DNA of 64,000 nt, taken from contig NZ_CP107928.1 of assembly GCF_036030735.1 (NCBI RefSeq), positions 5,022,001 through 5,086,000 on the forward strand, read 5' to 3'. The position numbers and the translations under genes are program-made. The DNA is from Streptomyces sp. NBC_00425 (lineage in GTDB: Bacteria; Actinomycetota; Actinomycetes; Streptomycetales; Streptomycetaceae). Within the stretch, counting starts at the first letter, position 1; the number at the start of each line of letters is the position of its first letter. The notes beneath the pieces are model-generated. The model saw only the letters and a program-made list of their open reading frames with translations. It had not been told where the DNA came from and did not search any database. Below, in pieces: positions 43,063-53,059 of the stretch.

Positions 43063-44448
43063 TCACTCCCCGTCCAGCACCTTCGCCAACACGTCCAGCG
43101 CCTGTGGATACAGCCGTTCCCGGGGGGTGCCGTACCCGACGACCAGCCCCTGCGCGGGTCCGGCGCCGGGTGTGTGCCAGTGATCGCCGAGACGGCCCAC
43201 CGCCAGCCCTTCGGCCTCCGCCCGCGTGATCGTCGCCTCCTCGTCGCCGACGTCCACCAGCGCGTGCAGTCCGGCCGCGATCCCGCGTACGCCCCGGCGC
43301 CTTCCCAGCCGTTCCAGCAGCAGGTCCCGGCGGCGCCGGTAGCGCAGCCGGGACGCGCGGACGTGCCGGTCGTAGGCGTGACTGTCGATCAGCTCGGTGA
43401 GCGCCAGCTGGCCGATCGACTCGGTGTGGTGGTCGCTGTGCAGCTTGGCGTCGGCGACCGCGTCGACGAGCTGCGGCGGCAGCACCATCCAGCCGAGCCG
43501 CAGCGCGGGCCCGAGGGTCTTGGAGGCGGTGCCCAGATAGGCGACCTGTCCCGGCGCCATCCCCTGGAGCGCGCCCACCGGCTGCCGGTCGTAGCGGAAC
43601 TCGCCGTCGTAGTCGTCCTCGACGATCAGCGCGTCGCCCGCGCGTGCCCACTCGGTCAGGGCCCGCCGCCGCCCCGGGGCCAGCGTCACGCCGGTGGGGT
43701 ACTGGTGGGCGGGAGTGACGACCACGGCCCGCGCGTCGCCCAGGCCGGCGACGCACACCCCCTGCTCGTCGACGGGCGCCGGCGTCACCGTCCCGCCGTT
43801 GCGCCGGACGACCTCGCGGTGGAACGGCAGCCCCGGGTCCTCCATCGCGACCCGGCCTCCGTCCAACACGCGCGTGAGGAGCGCGAGGCCCTGCACGTAC
43901 CCCGACGTGACCACGATCCGCTCGGGCGGCGCGATGACGCCCCGGGCCCGCCCCAGGTACTCCGACAGCGCGGTGCGCAGCTCGATGCGGCCGCGCGGGT
44001 CGCCGTAGTCGTACGCGAGCGAGGGCGCCGTCGCGATGGCGCGGCGCAGTGCGCGCAGCCAGGCCGCCGCCGGGAACGTCCCGACGTCGGGGCTGCCGGG
44101 GCGCAGGTCGAAAAGCGGCTCACGCGCGCGTGTGGCGGCGCCCAGCGGGTCGGCCACGGCGGACGGCAGGACGGCGACGCGGGTGCCCGAGCCCTGCCGC
44201 GCCGTCAGATAGCCCTCGGCGACCAGCTGGTCGTAGGCGGCCTTCACGGTGTTGCGGGAGATGCCGGTCTCGGCCGCGAGCCGCCGGGTGGCCGGCAGCC
44301 GGCTCCCGGGCGCCAGCCGTCCCTCGCGCACGGCGTCCCGCAGCGCCCGCTCCAGCCCGCTCCGCCGCCCCTCGCCGCTGTCGGGCTCGAGATGCAGATC
44401 GACGCCGACCCCGGACCAGAAATCGTTCACCAAGTCCCCCCTGGACAT
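43063..44448 (-). CDS. MocR/PdxR-type GntR-aminotransferase regulator
   Basis: A 461-residue regulator: N-terminal GntR winged helix (LPATRRLAAETGISRNTVKAAYDQL) joined to a fold-type I aminotransferase-like domain with the PLP lysine in YLGTASKTLGPALRLGW. Such proteins sense PLP or an amino compound. It probably regulates the MFS gene directly downstream. The ATG at 44448 was chosen because the conserved helix-turn-helix starts soon after. Confidence 0.88.
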   Translation of the reverse strand: MSRGDLVNDFWSGVGVDLHLEPDSGEGRRSGLERALRDAVREGRLAPGSRLPATRRLAAETGISRNTVKAAYDQLVAEGYLTARQGSGTRVAVLPSAVADPLGAATRAREPLFDLRPGSPDVGTFPAAAWLRALRRAIATAPSLAYDYGDPRGRIELRTALSEYLGRARGVIAPPERIVVTSGYVQGLALLTRVLDGGRVAMEDPGLPFHREVVRRNGGTVTPAPVDEQGVCVAGLGDARAVVVTPAHQYPTGVTLAPGRRRALTEWARAGDALIVEDDYDGEFRYDRQPVGALQGMAPGQVAYLGTASKTLGPALRLGWMVLPPQLVDAVADAKLHSDHHTESIGQLALTELIDSHAYDRHVRASRLRYRRRRDLLLERLGRRRGVRGIAAGLHALVDVGDEEATITRAEAEGLAVGRLGDHWHTPGAGPAQGLVVGYGTPRERLYPQALDVLAKVLDGE

Positions 44449-44471
44449 GAAATCCCCCGGACGGTGCGGTT

Positions 44472-44495
44472 GTCCGGGCCCGGGAAGGCCCGGAC
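44472..44495 (-). terminator. Hairpin after aminopeptidase gene
   Basis: GTCCGGGCC (44472-44480) pairs perfectly with GGCCCGGAC (44487-44495) over a 6-base loop, 3' of the aminopeptidase stop. Confidence 0.55.
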
Positions 44496-44552
44496 ACGGG
44501 AAAGGCCGGGCACTCACCAGTACCCGGCCCCGTACCCGGCCGTCGCCCGACC

Positions 44553-46046
44553 TCAGTCCTTCAGCGAAGCCATCCAGGCCTCGACCTCGTCGGAGCGGCG
44601 CGGCAGACCGTCCGACAGGTTCCGGTTGCCGTCCTGCGTGACGAGGATGTCGTCCTCGATGCGGACGCCGATCCCCCGGTACTCCTCCGGCACGGTCAGG
44701 TCGTCGGCCTGGAAGTACAGACCGGGCTCGACGGTGAGTACCATGCCGGGCTCCAGCGTGCCGTCGACGTACGACTCCACGCGCGCGGCGGCGCAGTCGT
44801 GGACGTCCATGCCGAGCATGTGGCCGGTGCCGTGCAGCGTCCAGCGGCGCTGCAGACCGAGCTCGAGGACGCGCTCCACCGGGCCCTCGACCAGGCCCCA
44901 CTCGACGAGCTTCGCGGTGAGCACGCGCTGCGCGGCGTCGTGGAAGTCGCGGTACTTGGCGCCCGGCCGGACGGCCTCGATGCCGGCCTCCTGGGCCTCG
45001 TACACCGCGTCGTAGATCTGCTTCTGGATCTCGGTGAAGCGGCCGTCGACGGGCAGCGTGCGCGTGACGTCGGCGGTGTAGTACGTGTGCGTCTCGACGC
45101 CCGCGTCGAGCAGCAGCAGGTCGCCGGAGCGGACCGGGCCGTCGTTGCGCACCCAGTGCAGGGTGCAGGCGTGCGGGCCGGCCGCGGCGATGGTGCCGTA
45201 ACCGACGTCGTTGCCCTCCACGCGCGCGCGGAGGAAGAACGTGCCCTCGATGTAGCGCTCGCTCGTGGCCCGGGCGGTGTCGAGGACCTTCACGACGTCC
45301 TCGAAGCCGCGGACCGTGGAGTCGACGGCCTTCTGCAGTTCGCCGATCTCGAAGTCGTCCTTGACCAGACGGGCTTCGGAGAGGAAGACGCGCAGCTCCT
45401 CGTCGCGTTCGGCGGTGACCTTGTCGGTCAGGGCCGCCTCGACGCCCGCGTCGTGACCGCGCACGACGCGTACCGGACCGGTGGCCTCGCGCAGCCGGTC
45501 GGCCAGCTCGCGCACGTCGGAGGCCGGGATGCCGTACAGCTTCTCGGCCTCGGTGAGCGAGTGCCGGCGGCCGACCCACAGCTCGCCGTGGCCGGACAGC
45601 CAGAACTCGCCGTTCTCCCGGTCGGAACGCGGCAGCAGGTAGATCGTGGCCGTGTGACCGTCGTCGGCCGGCTCCAGCACCAGGACGCCGTCCTCGGTCT
45701 GGTTGCCGGTGAGGTACGCGTACTCGACGGAGGCCCGGAAGGCGTACTCGGTGTCGTTGGAGCGGGTCTTCAGGTTGCCCGCCGGGATCACCAGTCGCTC
45801 GCCCGGGAAACGCGCGGAGAGGGCGGCGCGGCGGGCGGCGGTCTCGCCGGCCTGGGCGATCGGCTGCAGGTCGTGCAGCTCGGTGTCCGCCCAGCCGGAC
45901 TTCATGCTCTCGGCCAGCTCGTCGGAGACGCCCGGGTACAGGCCGTTCTTCCGCTGCTTGACGGGCTCCTCGGGCTCAGTCTCCGGGCCCGCTGCGGTGG
46001 CAGCGTCATCCGGCGCAGCCGGGGTGGGCTCGTCGGCCATGGTCAT
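44553..46046 (-). CDS. pepP: Xaa-Pro aminopeptidase (aminopeptidase P family)
   Basis: A 497-residue M24 metallopeptidase. The N-terminal creatinase-like domain is preceded by an Ala/Glu/Pro-rich tail. The C-terminal pita-bread fold holds LLLDAGVETHTYYTADVTRT (metal Asp residues), LHGTGHMLGMDVHD (His), and the two Glu residues in LTVEPGLYF and VRIEDDILVT. It removes N-terminal residues next to proline. Start at 46046 or 46040. Confidence 0.93.
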   Translation of the reverse strand: MTMADEPTPAAPDDAATAAGPETEPEEPVKQRKNGLYPGVSDELAESMKSGWADTELHDLQPIAQAGETAARRAALSARFPGERLVIPAGNLKTRSNDTEYAFRASVEYAYLTGNQTEDGVLVLEPADDGHTATIYLLPRSDRENGEFWLSGHGELWVGRRHSLTEAEKLYGIPASDVRELADRLREATGPVRVVRGHDAGVEAALTDKVTAERDEELRVFLSEARLVKDDFEIGELQKAVDSTVRGFEDVVKVLDTARATSERYIEGTFFLRARVEGNDVGYGTIAAAGPHACTLHWVRNDGPVRSGDLLLLDAGVETHTYYTADVTRTLPVDGRFTEIQKQIYDAVYEAQEAGIEAVRPGAKYRDFHDAAQRVLTAKLVEWGLVEGPVERVLELGLQRRWTLHGTGHMLGMDVHDCAAARVESYVDGTLEPGMVLTVEPGLYFQADDLTVPEEYRGIGVRIEDDILVTQDGNRNLSDGLPRRSDEVEAWMASLKD

Positions 46047-46139
46047 CCTCCTAGATACGGCACTGGACCCCCTCCATCGTACGGTCGTACGGAAGGGGGC
46101 CCAGGCCCGAATGACCTCTTACCCGCGGTCGTCGCGGCC

Positions 46140-47696
46140 CTACTCGAAACGGGCCGCCAGCAGCACCACGTCCTCGTCGCCGTCCTGCTCGTACAGGCCG
46201 TCCGGCAGCATCGTGCGCAGCACGTGGTCGGCGACCGCCCCGGGATCCTGACGCAGCGGCTTCGGCACCCCGGCGGCGGCCGCGTGCAGCCGGGCGAAGG
46301 CGCGGTCGGCGGGGTCGCCGGTGCGGTGCAGCAGTCCGTCGGTGTAGAGCAGAACCGTCTCGCCAGGTTCGGCCTCCAGCTCGACGCTGGGCGCTTCCCA
46401 GCAGGCCAGCATGCCCAACGGCGCGGAGACGGTGGTCTCGACGAACTCCGTGCGCCGCTCCCCGACCAGCAGCGGCGGGCAGTGTCCCGCGCCGGCCAGG
46501 GTGATCTTGCGCAGGGCGGGTTCGCAGTAGGCGAACAGTGCGGTGGCGGACCGTGCGGGCTCGGTCAGCCGCAGCAGCAGCTCCAGATCGGACAGGACGG
46601 CGACGGGGTCCTCGCCCTCCATCACCGCGTACGCCCGCAGGGAGGCGCGCAGCCGGCCCATCGCGGCGACGGCGCTCGGCCCGGACCCGGTGACGGACCC
46701 GACGGCCAGACCCAGTGCGGCGTCCGGCAGCGGCAGCGCGTCGTACCAGTCGCCGCCCCCGAGCGGGCCGGTGCGGTGCCGGGCGGCGAGCTGGACGCCG
46801 GGCACGCGCGGCAGCCGGGACGGCAGCAGCTCCTCGGACATGGTCCTCATGCACGCGCGTGTGCGCTCGAGCTCCACCAGCCGCGCCAGGTGCTCGGCGG
46901 CGTACCGGACGTAGAGGCCGATCAGGTGGCGCCGGCGTTCACCCGGCTCGGCGGGTTCGTCGTAGAGCCATACGGCCGCGCCCAGCCGGCCCGACGCGCC
47001 GTCCGGCTCCAGCGGCAGCGCGTAACTGGCGGCGTATCCGAGCCGGGCGGCCACCTCGCGGTGCCGGGGGTCCAGGCCGTCCCCGGAGAGCAGGTCGGGT
47101 TCGGTGATCTCGCCTTCGCCGCCGGGCAGCCCGTCGAGGATGCGGCCGTAGGACAGGGCGCTGCGCGGGACGGTCTCGATATGGCCGAGGTCGGCTCGGC
47201 CGAGGCCCAGTCCGATGGTGGTGTCGGGGCCCAGCCGGTCGGCCGGTTCGAGGACGACGAGGCCGCGGCGGGCGCCCACGAGGGCGGCTCCGGCGTGCAG
47301 CAGTTCCTGGAGGGCGTCCTGCAACACGACCGTGCGGGCCAGGCGTTCGGTGAGCTCGTGCAGTGTGGTGAGGTCCGAGACCCAGCCGGCCAGCCGGTCC
47401 GTCAGCAGGGCTCCAGGGCCCGACATGCCGGGCGGGCCGGACGACGGATCCGGGGAGACGGAGGCGGCCGCGGGGACGGCGGAGACGCCCGGGACGGCGG
47501 GCGCGGGCGGGACAGTGTGTGCGGGCGAGGGAACCGTGGGATCGATTCCAGCCACTTTCGGAGGGTGAGGGGCGTTCATGGCGTCCGGCTCTCGGACCGG
47601 AGCGTTTTGCTCAAAAGCATCGCAAACCCCCATGTCATTCTGCGCCGCTAGCGGTGTCTCCACATGTACACGCACTCGTGAGGGGATGTCCAGCAT
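46140..47696 (-). CDS. GAF domain PP2C/SpoIIE-type phosphatase
   Basis: A 518-residue regulator. A Pro/Ala-rich N-terminus leads to a GAF-like sensor (about 110-290) and a PP2C/SpoIIE domain with GGDWYDALPL and a final DEDVVLLAARFE. Phosphatases of this group dephosphorylate anti-sigma-factor antagonists. The start is uncertain: the ATG at 47696 has only a weak ribosome site, and a GTG further upstream is possible. Confidence 0.82.
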   Translation of the reverse strand: MLDIPSRVRVHVETPLAAQNDMGVCDAFEQNAPVREPDAMNAPHPPKVAGIDPTVPSPAHTVPPAPAVPGVSAVPAAASVSPDPSSGPPGMSGPGALLTDRLAGWVSDLTTLHELTERLARTVVLQDALQELLHAGAALVGARRGLVVLEPADRLGPDTTIGLGLGRADLGHIETVPRSALSYGRILDGLPGGEGEITEPDLLSGDGLDPRHREVAARLGYAASYALPLEPDGASGRLGAAVWLYDEPAEPGERRRHLIGLYVRYAAEHLARLVELERTRACMRTMSEELLPSRLPRVPGVQLAARHRTGPLGGGDWYDALPLPDAALGLAVGSVTGSGPSAVAAMGRLRASLRAYAVMEGEDPVAVLSDLELLLRLTEPARSATALFAYCEPALRKITLAGAGHCPPLLVGERRTEFVETTVSAPLGMLACWEAPSVELEAEPGETVLLYTDGLLHRTGDPADRAFARLHAAAAGVPKPLRQDPGAVADHVLRTMLPDGLYEQDGDEDVVLLAARFE

Positions 47697-48219
47697 TGTC
47701 CTGCCGGGGTCGCTGGTGTCCACGGGGTCTTTGGGAGAATCGCGCACGGTTCTTCCGGCTCCCTTGCGAAATTGCAAGATTGGCTTAAAACTGCCTCGGG
47801 TAAAGGTTGATTGCGGTCGACTGGCCTTGTTCCACGGAGCGTCACAGCGGTCGTGATGGGTACGTACTCGGTAAGGGCCAGGGGTCGTCGGGAGCTCATG
47901 GGGAGCCTCCGGAACCTGGTGACCGCACCGGGCGTCATAGTCATCGACGACCGTGCCCCATCCTCCCGCGGCGGAGGCGGAGAGAAATACGTGCGACGTT
48001 AAACGCCAGACTTCGCCACCCCACGCCACGCCCAGTATTTAGATGGACGCGAGTCGGACCGAGTGGCCGCGCGAGCAGCCACCGCTCGACCCTGAGGGGT
48101 TCCCCTTGTCCAGGACAGGGGTGTGATGCGCCAAAAGGTACGCACAGTGAAGTGATCGACACATGGTGTGATGTGGCCCACGGTGTTGCCAGCGGTGCAA
48201 CGGAAAGGAACGAGCGCTC
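47697..48219. other. Divergent intergenic region
   Basis: A 523-base gap between the phosphatase and the primase-polymerase-like gene. It probably holds promoters for both. No repeat, box or RNA gene was recognised. Frames in it lack ribosome sites and codon bias. Confidence 0.4.
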
Positions 48220-48885
48220 ATGCGCGAGATCCTCGGAAAGCGACGCAGGCTCCTGTCCCAGTCCGGCGACGCGGGACCTGAGTTGATCGACTCGGCACTG
48301 ACGTTCGCGACGGACTGGCAGTGGCCCGTCCTCCCGGGCGCGGCGGCCGACCAGCGGAGCACGTCCCGCTGCACCTGTCCCGACCCGGAGTGCACGGTCC
48401 CCGGTGCTCACCCCTTCGACCCCGGCCTTCTCGCCGCCACCTGCGACGCGCGCATGGTGCGCTGGTGGTGGGGCAACCGGCCGGCCGCACCGATCATCCT
48501 GGCCACCGGGGGCGTAGCCCCCTGCGCGGTCAGCCTCCCCGCCCTCGCGGCGTCGCGCGCGCTCGTGGCGCTCGACGAGCAGGGCATGCGTCTCGGGCCG
48601 GTCGTCGCCTCGCCCACGCGCTGGTCCGTCCTCGTCCGGCCGTACTCGATGGAGCAGCTGGGTGAGCTGCTCTACGCCAAGGACTTCGTGCCGGGCTCCC
48701 TGCGCTTCCACGGCGAGGGCGGTTACCTCGCCCTGCCCCCGTCGGTGACGGGGAGCGGGGACATCCGCTGGGAGCGGGCTCCCCTGCCCGGCTCGGCCTC
48801 GCCCTGGGTGCCCGACGTCGAGGCCGTGGTGGACGCCGTCGTGGACGCCCTCACTCGTACGGGTGTGAGCGCCCCCGAGTTGTAG
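48220..48885 (+). CDS. Primase-polymerase N-terminal domain-like protein
   Basis: A 221-residue protein resembling the bifunctional DNA primase/polymerase (prim-pol) N-terminal domain found in many Streptomyces proteins. CTCPDPECTVPGAHP is the Cys/His segment, and MVRWWWGNRPAAPIILATG matches the typical W-W-x-x-x-P region. The catalytic DhD residues are not evident, so it is probably not a polymerase. GGAAAGGAA precedes the ATG. Confidence 0.72.
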   Translation: MREILGKRRRLLSQSGDAGPELIDSALTFATDWQWPVLPGAAADQRSTSRCTCPDPECTVPGAHPFDPGLLAATCDARMVRWWWGNRPAAPIILATGGVAPCAVSLPALAASRALVALDEQGMRLGPVVASPTRWSVLVRPYSMEQLGELLYAKDFVPGSLRFHGEGGYLALPPSVTGSGDIRWERAPLPGSASPWVPDVEAVVDAVVDALTRTGVSAPEL

Positions 48886-48941
48886 GGGTGTCGGGCGCGC
48901 GCCGGCCGGGACGCCCGCGTTCGCCCTCTATCTTCCGCTAC

Positions 48942-49655
48942 ATGAACCTTCGTCTGCTCGCCCTAGGGGGCGTCGTGGCCTGTGCGATCGCCCTGCCCCT
49001 GGCCATGGCGTCCGCAGGGCCGGCCGGCGAGGAGGGACAGGCGTCCGGCCGGGGTGACGTGCACGCGGGCGGCGGGCGCTCCTTCGGCGCGGCCGGCGAG
49101 CGGGCTGCCGGCGCGGCGGACCGGCGCACGGGCGCCGCCGGAGCAGCGGGCGATCCGCGTGCGGCCGAAGGAGCCCAGCAGGCCGAAGGAGCCCAGCAGG
49201 CCGAGGTAGCCGAAGGGCGCGCGACCGACGGGACCGCCGGGCGCGGCGACGACGGTGCGGACCCCGAGGCGCCCTCCAGGTCGCCGCTGCTGCTGGGGCT
49301 CGGTCTGGCCACGGCCGCCCGCTGCGGCCCCGAACTGACCTCCCCCGACGGCGTGGAGGCGCAGACCTGTGTGCTCTCCCGGGGCGAGGACACCTGGGCG
49401 CGCACCTACTACCGCAACGCCACGGGGCGCGCTCTGGACGCCTTCCTGAGCCTCATGGGCCCCGCGGGCCGCACCGTGCAGACGAGGTGCACGGTGGCCG
49501 CCGAGGACGAGCCGCAGTCCTGTGAGACGCCGCACGAGCCGAGCCGCGGCAAAGCGGCCGCGTACACGGCGGTCACGGAATTCGCCGAAGCGATCGCAGA
49601 CGGTCCGCTGCTGTTGCGCTCGGGCAGCAACTTCCCCTCGGACACGGGCAGTTGA
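48942..49655 (+). CDS. Secreted hypothetical protein
   Basis: A 237-residue protein with a signal peptide (LLALGGVVACAIALPLAMASA). A Gly/Ala/Gln-rich disordered segment with a repeat (EGAQQAEGAQQAEVAEG) fills residues 25-125. The C-terminal domain of about 110 residues has four Cys (AARCGPEL, AQTCVLS, QTRCTVA, PQSCETP), likely two disulfides. Family not recognised. Confidence 0.72.
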   Translation: MNLRLLALGGVVACAIALPLAMASAGPAGEEGQASGRGDVHAGGGRSFGAAGERAAGAADRRTGAAGAAGDPRAAEGAQQAEGAQQAEVAEGRATDGTAGRGDDGADPEAPSRSPLLLGLGLATAARCGPELTSPDGVEAQTCVLSRGEDTWARTYYRNATGRALDAFLSLMGPAGRTVQTRCTVAAEDEPQSCETPHEPSRGKAAAYTAVTEFAEAIADGPLLLRSGSNFPSDTGS

Positions 49656-49696
49656 CGTGCGGTGTCGGCGGGTGAGCGAGGCCGGAAAAAGAAGAA

Positions 49697-49785
49697 CCCG
49701 GTTGCTGGCGACGGGGGATGCACCAGCAACCGGGCTACTCGAACGGTAACAAGAGATCGGCGCTACGCAAATTCGATCTCTTGTT
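49697..49785. terminator. Double hairpin terminator between convergent genes
   Basis: Two perfect 12-bp stems. CCCGGTTGCTGG (49697-49708) pairs with CCAGCAACCGGG (49723-49734). AACAAGAGATCG (49748-49759) pairs with CGATCTCTTGTT (49774-49785), followed by a short T-run. This is a strong two-way terminator. Confidence 0.85.
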
Positions 49786-49932
49786 TTCGTCGGCTTTCCG
49801 GACACCCGCGAATCGGCGCTTCGGGTGCCGACTCGCCTTGTTTCGGGGGCAGTTGTGAGCGGGCTCACGCCGGCCGCCGGAGTCCGGGCCGCTGACCGGC
49901 CGGTCAGCGCGGCCCTTTCCCGGACCTGTGCG

Positions 49933-50898
49933 TCAGCTGAGCGTCACCTGTCGGTTGGTCAGGCCGCCACGCGCGCGACGCTCGTCGGCGCTGAGCGGCT
50001 CGTCCGAGGCCAGCGCCTCGGCGAGGCGCTCGGCGAACTCGGCGGCCGGCTTCTCCACGTCGTCCGCGGTGACCGCGCTCGGCAGGTCCCAGACGGGCAC
50101 CAGCACGCCGTGCGCCCGGAACGAGCCCACCAGGCGCGTGCCCTCGCCGAGGCCGGAGCGGCCCGCCGCGTGCAGCCGCGCGAGCGCGTCCAGAAGCCGC
50201 TCCTCCGGGTGCGGCATGACCCAGCGCAGGTGGTTCTTGTCCGGAGTCTCGCACCAGTACGCGGCGTCGACGCCGGTCAGCTTCACGGTCGGGATCGCCG
50301 CGGCGTTGGCGCGCTCCAGGGAGGCGGCCACCTCCGGGGCGGCGTTCTCCGGGTCCGGGACCCAGAACTCGAAGCCACTGTGCACAACTGGCTCGAACAC
50401 GCCTTCGGCGTCGAGCAGATCCTGCATCCGCGGACCGTCCGCCGGGGCGCGGCGCGCCTGCACCGGAGTGCCGGGGTCCGCCTCCAGCGCCCTCTGCAGG
50501 GTGTCCGCCAGGTCACGGCTGAGGTCGCCCGACGGCGTGTCGTTCTGCAGACCGAGCAGCACCGAGCCGTCGTCGCGGCGCAGGGCGGGCCAGGCCATGG
50601 GCAGGACGGTGGCGAGCGTGACGGACGGGACGCCCTCGGGCAGACCGCCCTTCAGTGTCAGCTCCACCGTGGCGGCCGGCACCAGCTCGCGCAGCGCCAC
50701 CCAGTCGCACTCGCCCGGCAGGCCCTCGAAGGGACGCTGCACCAGCTCGGTCACCGCGTGCGCGGCGGCCCTTCCGTGGCAGGCCTTGTAGCGGCGGCCG
50801 CTGCCGCACGGGCAGGGCTCCCGCGCGCCGACGACCGGGATGTCCGCGTCGGTGGGCTGCGGCCGCTTGGCCGTCGTCTGGGGTCGCTTCTTGGCCAT
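49933..50898 (-). CDS. DUF5926 family protein with SEC-C motif
   Basis: A 321-residue protein. Near the N-terminus, [20 protein letters not shown] is a SEC-C zinc motif (CxC...CH), as at the end of SecA. The rest is the actinobacterial DUF5926 domain. Function unknown; the N-terminus is basic ([14 protein letters not shown]). Separated by a double terminator from the convergent gene. Confidence 0.82.
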   Translation of the reverse strand: MAKKRPQTTAKRPQPTDADIPVVGAREPCPCGSGRRYKACHGRAAAHAVTELVQRPFEGLPGECDWVALRELVPAATVELTLKGGLPEGVPSVTLATVLPMAWPALRRDDGSVLLGLQNDTPSGDLSRDLADTLQRALEADPGTPVQARRAPADGPRMQDLLDAEGVFEPVVHSGFEFWVPDPENAAPEVAASLERANAAAIPTVKLTGVDAAYWCETPDKNHLRWVMPHPEERLLDALARLHAAGRSGLGEGTRLVGSFRAHGVLVPVWDLPSAVTADDVEKPAAEFAERLAEALASDEPLSADERRARGGLTNRQVTLS

Positions 50899-51047
50899 CT
50901 GGGTGTCTCCCGGTTACGGCTCGTCTGGTACGGCGGGAGCCTAGCCGTTCGTACGCTCCGTCACGGGAACCTGTGGACGACGCGGCAGTCGCGCGCGACG
51001 CCCGGCGCGGCGATCCGGGCTCGCGCGGCGACCGGTTCCTCGCGTCC

Positions 51048-51599
51048 CTAGTCCAGGTCGTCGAAGGCGTCGGTGAAGTCGAGGCCGGGGATCGAGGCCA
51101 CCGACGGGGCGGCGACCCGGCTCGCGAAGTCGTCGCGTCGACAGCCGGCGTCCGGGTCGTACACGTCCGCGTGGACGACGGCCCACACCGTCACCTCGCC
51201 GCGGGCGTCGTCGCGCACGCCCCAGTCGTCGGACAGCGCCGTGATGATGTTGAGCCCGCGGCCGCCGTGGGCGGTGACGGAGGGGGTGGCCGGCGCCGGG
51301 CGGGTCGGGCCGCCGCCGTCGGTCACCTCGACCACCAGCCGGCCGCCCGGGTCCACCCGCCACGCGGCCCGGACGTCGCCGTCCCCGGCCAGGTCGTCGC
51401 CCAGCGGTCTGCCGTGCTTGCAGGCATTGCTCAGGAGCTCGGAAAGGATCAGTACGGCGTCGTCGATGACCGACTCCGACACCCCGCCCCTGCGCAGCTG
51501 ATCACGCATGCGGTGTCTCGCGTTGCCCACGCCCGCAGGGCCATGGGATACGGCCATGCTCGACGACGCGGGCACCTCCTGTGCCACCACCAACGCCAC
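51048..51599 (-). CDS. ATP-binding protein, RsbW-like HATPase
   Basis: A 183-residue HATPase_c protein. N box ILSELLSNACKHG, G1 box VVEVTDGGGPT, G2 box HGGRGLNIITALSDDWG. The GTG at 51599 has a strong AAGGAGG 10 bases before it and is preferred. The Asp-rich C-terminal tail (GLDFTDAFDDLD) is unusual. It probably controls a sigma or anti-sigma factor. Confidence 0.85.
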   Translation of the reverse strand: MALVVAQEVPASSSMAVSHGPAGVGNARHRMRDQLRRGGVSESVIDDAVLILSELLSNACKHGRPLGDDLAGDGDVRAAWRVDPGGRLVVEVTDGGGPTRPAPATPSVTAHGGRGLNIITALSDDWGVRDDARGEVTVWAVVHADVYDPDAGCRRDDFASRVAAPSVASIPGLDFTDAFDDLD

Positions 51600-51976
51600 C
51601 CCCGAGACCTCCTTCGCCCCACGCCACGGAGTGGATGCCCCATTGGCCTGTACCGGAAACCGGCCAATGCAGGTCCGGCGACGCATTCGGAACGACCGAA
51701 CACGCAGCGAACGCGCCGGAGCACTCCTTGTGAGCGCCTGTTCAGTGCGTGGCTGAATTTGGACGGTATGGCTGGAACGGAGAATGCTGTAGGCGCGCGG
51801 TGTGGTCAAGAGGTGTGGATGGGGCTTGTGGGACTTCTGTGACTTTCTCCGAACGGACTTCGGCTCGTCCGGAGGGGAGAGGAGGGCGGGGGGAGGGAGA
51901 GGCAGGAGAGGGGGAGGCGCGGGCTGAAGAGGGCGCGAGCCGGCGAGGCGTGGGGCCCGCGGCCTCCCTTCCCGGA
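51600..51976. other. Intergenic region upstream of the HATPase gene
   Basis: A 377-base gap 3' of the glycerophosphodiesterase gene. It contains the ribosome site and presumably the promoter of the HATPase gene, and a Gly/Glu-type purine-rich stretch near 51880-51940. No other feature was recognised. Confidence 0.4.
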
Positions 51977-52813
51977 TCAGCGGCCCAGTCGTCCGAGCAC
52001 CGCGCGCGGGCGGTTGGTGATGATGGCGTCCACGCCCAGTTCGACGCAGAGGTCGACGTCGCCGGGCTCGTTCACCGTCCACACGTGCACCTGGTGTCCG
52101 GCCTTCTTCAGCCGCTGGACGTAGGCGGGATGGCTGCGCACGATCCGCATCGACGGGCCGGCGATCCCGACGCCCGCGGGCAGTCGTCCGTCGCGCAGCC
52201 GGGGCGAGACGAACTGCATCAGGTACACGGTCGGCATGGTGGGAGCGGCGGCGCGCACCCGGTGCAGCGAGCGGGCCGAGAAGCTCATGATCCGCACCGG
52301 GGACTCGGCCGGCGAGGCAGGCGCGTCCAGGCCGAACGTCTTCAGCAGCGCCAGCAGCCGCTCCTCCACCTGTCCGGCCCACCGCGTCGGATGCTTGGTC
52401 TCGATGGCCAGTTCCACCCGGCGTCCCGCGTCGGAGACGAGCTCCAGCAGTCGCTCCAGGGTCAGGACGGAGGTCTCCTCGCGGTCTTCCGGCCGGACCT
52501 CCCAGTCCGGGTCCTCCTCGCGCGCCTGCCAGGCCTCACGGGCCTCCTTCGTCTTCCAGGAGCCGAAGTCCAGCGCCGCGAGGTCGGCGAGCTCCAGGGC
52601 GGAGACCGCGCCGCGGCCGTTGGACGTACGGTTGACGCGGCGGTCGTGCACGCAGACGAGATGGCCGTCCGCGGTCAGCCGTACGTCGCACTCGAGGGCG
52701 TCCGCGCCGTCCTCGATCGCCTTCCTGTACGCGGCCAGGGTGTGCTCGGGGGCCTCCTCGGAAGCGCCTCGGTGAGCGACGACTTGAATGTGGTGCTGCC
52801 GTGCGTGAGTCAC
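51977..52813 (-). CDS. Glycerophosphodiester phosphodiesterase
   Basis: A 278-residue GDPD enzyme of the cytoplasmic (non-secreted) type. The motif VVAHRGASEEAPEHTLAAY has the catalytic His and Arg, ALECDVRLTADGHLVCVHD the metal Glu/Asp and the second His, and the C-terminus has VHVWTVN. It hydrolyses glycerophosphodiesters to glycerol 3-phosphate and alcohol. Confidence 0.92.
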   Translation of the reverse strand: MTHARQHHIQVVAHRGASEEAPEHTLAAYRKAIEDGADALECDVRLTADGHLVCVHDRRVNRTSNGRGAVSALELADLAALDFGSWKTKEAREAWQAREEDPDWEVRPEDREETSVLTLERLLELVSDAGRRVELAIETKHPTRWAGQVEERLLALLKTFGLDAPASPAESPVRIMSFSARSLHRVRAAAPTMPTVYLMQFVSPRLRDGRLPAGVGIAGPSMRIVRSHPAYVQRLKKAGHQVHVWTVNEPGDVDLCVELGVDAIITNRPRAVLGRLGR

Positions 52814-53059
52814 CGCGTCATCGTGCCACCGGCACGCAGTCGTCTGAGAACCCTCTGAGATGTTTCGAAGATGCGCGCTTATTGTGCGTAATACCCCTTA
52901 TAAAGAATGGTCAAGGACCCACAGCCACCGCTTATGGTGCTCTGACGGCCCGTGGGAAAAGCTGAGACGTACACCAGGAACACCTGTACTGCTTCAGCGC
53001 GCGACGAGCGTGACCTGAGTACGACCGACGACAACAGCCGTGGATCGAGGAGAAGAGCT

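Noticed and set aside
52880-52910. Promoter with TATAAA upstream of the HtrA-like gene
   Set aside because: The AT-rich box is present, but no -35 element lies at a proper distance, so I did not list it.
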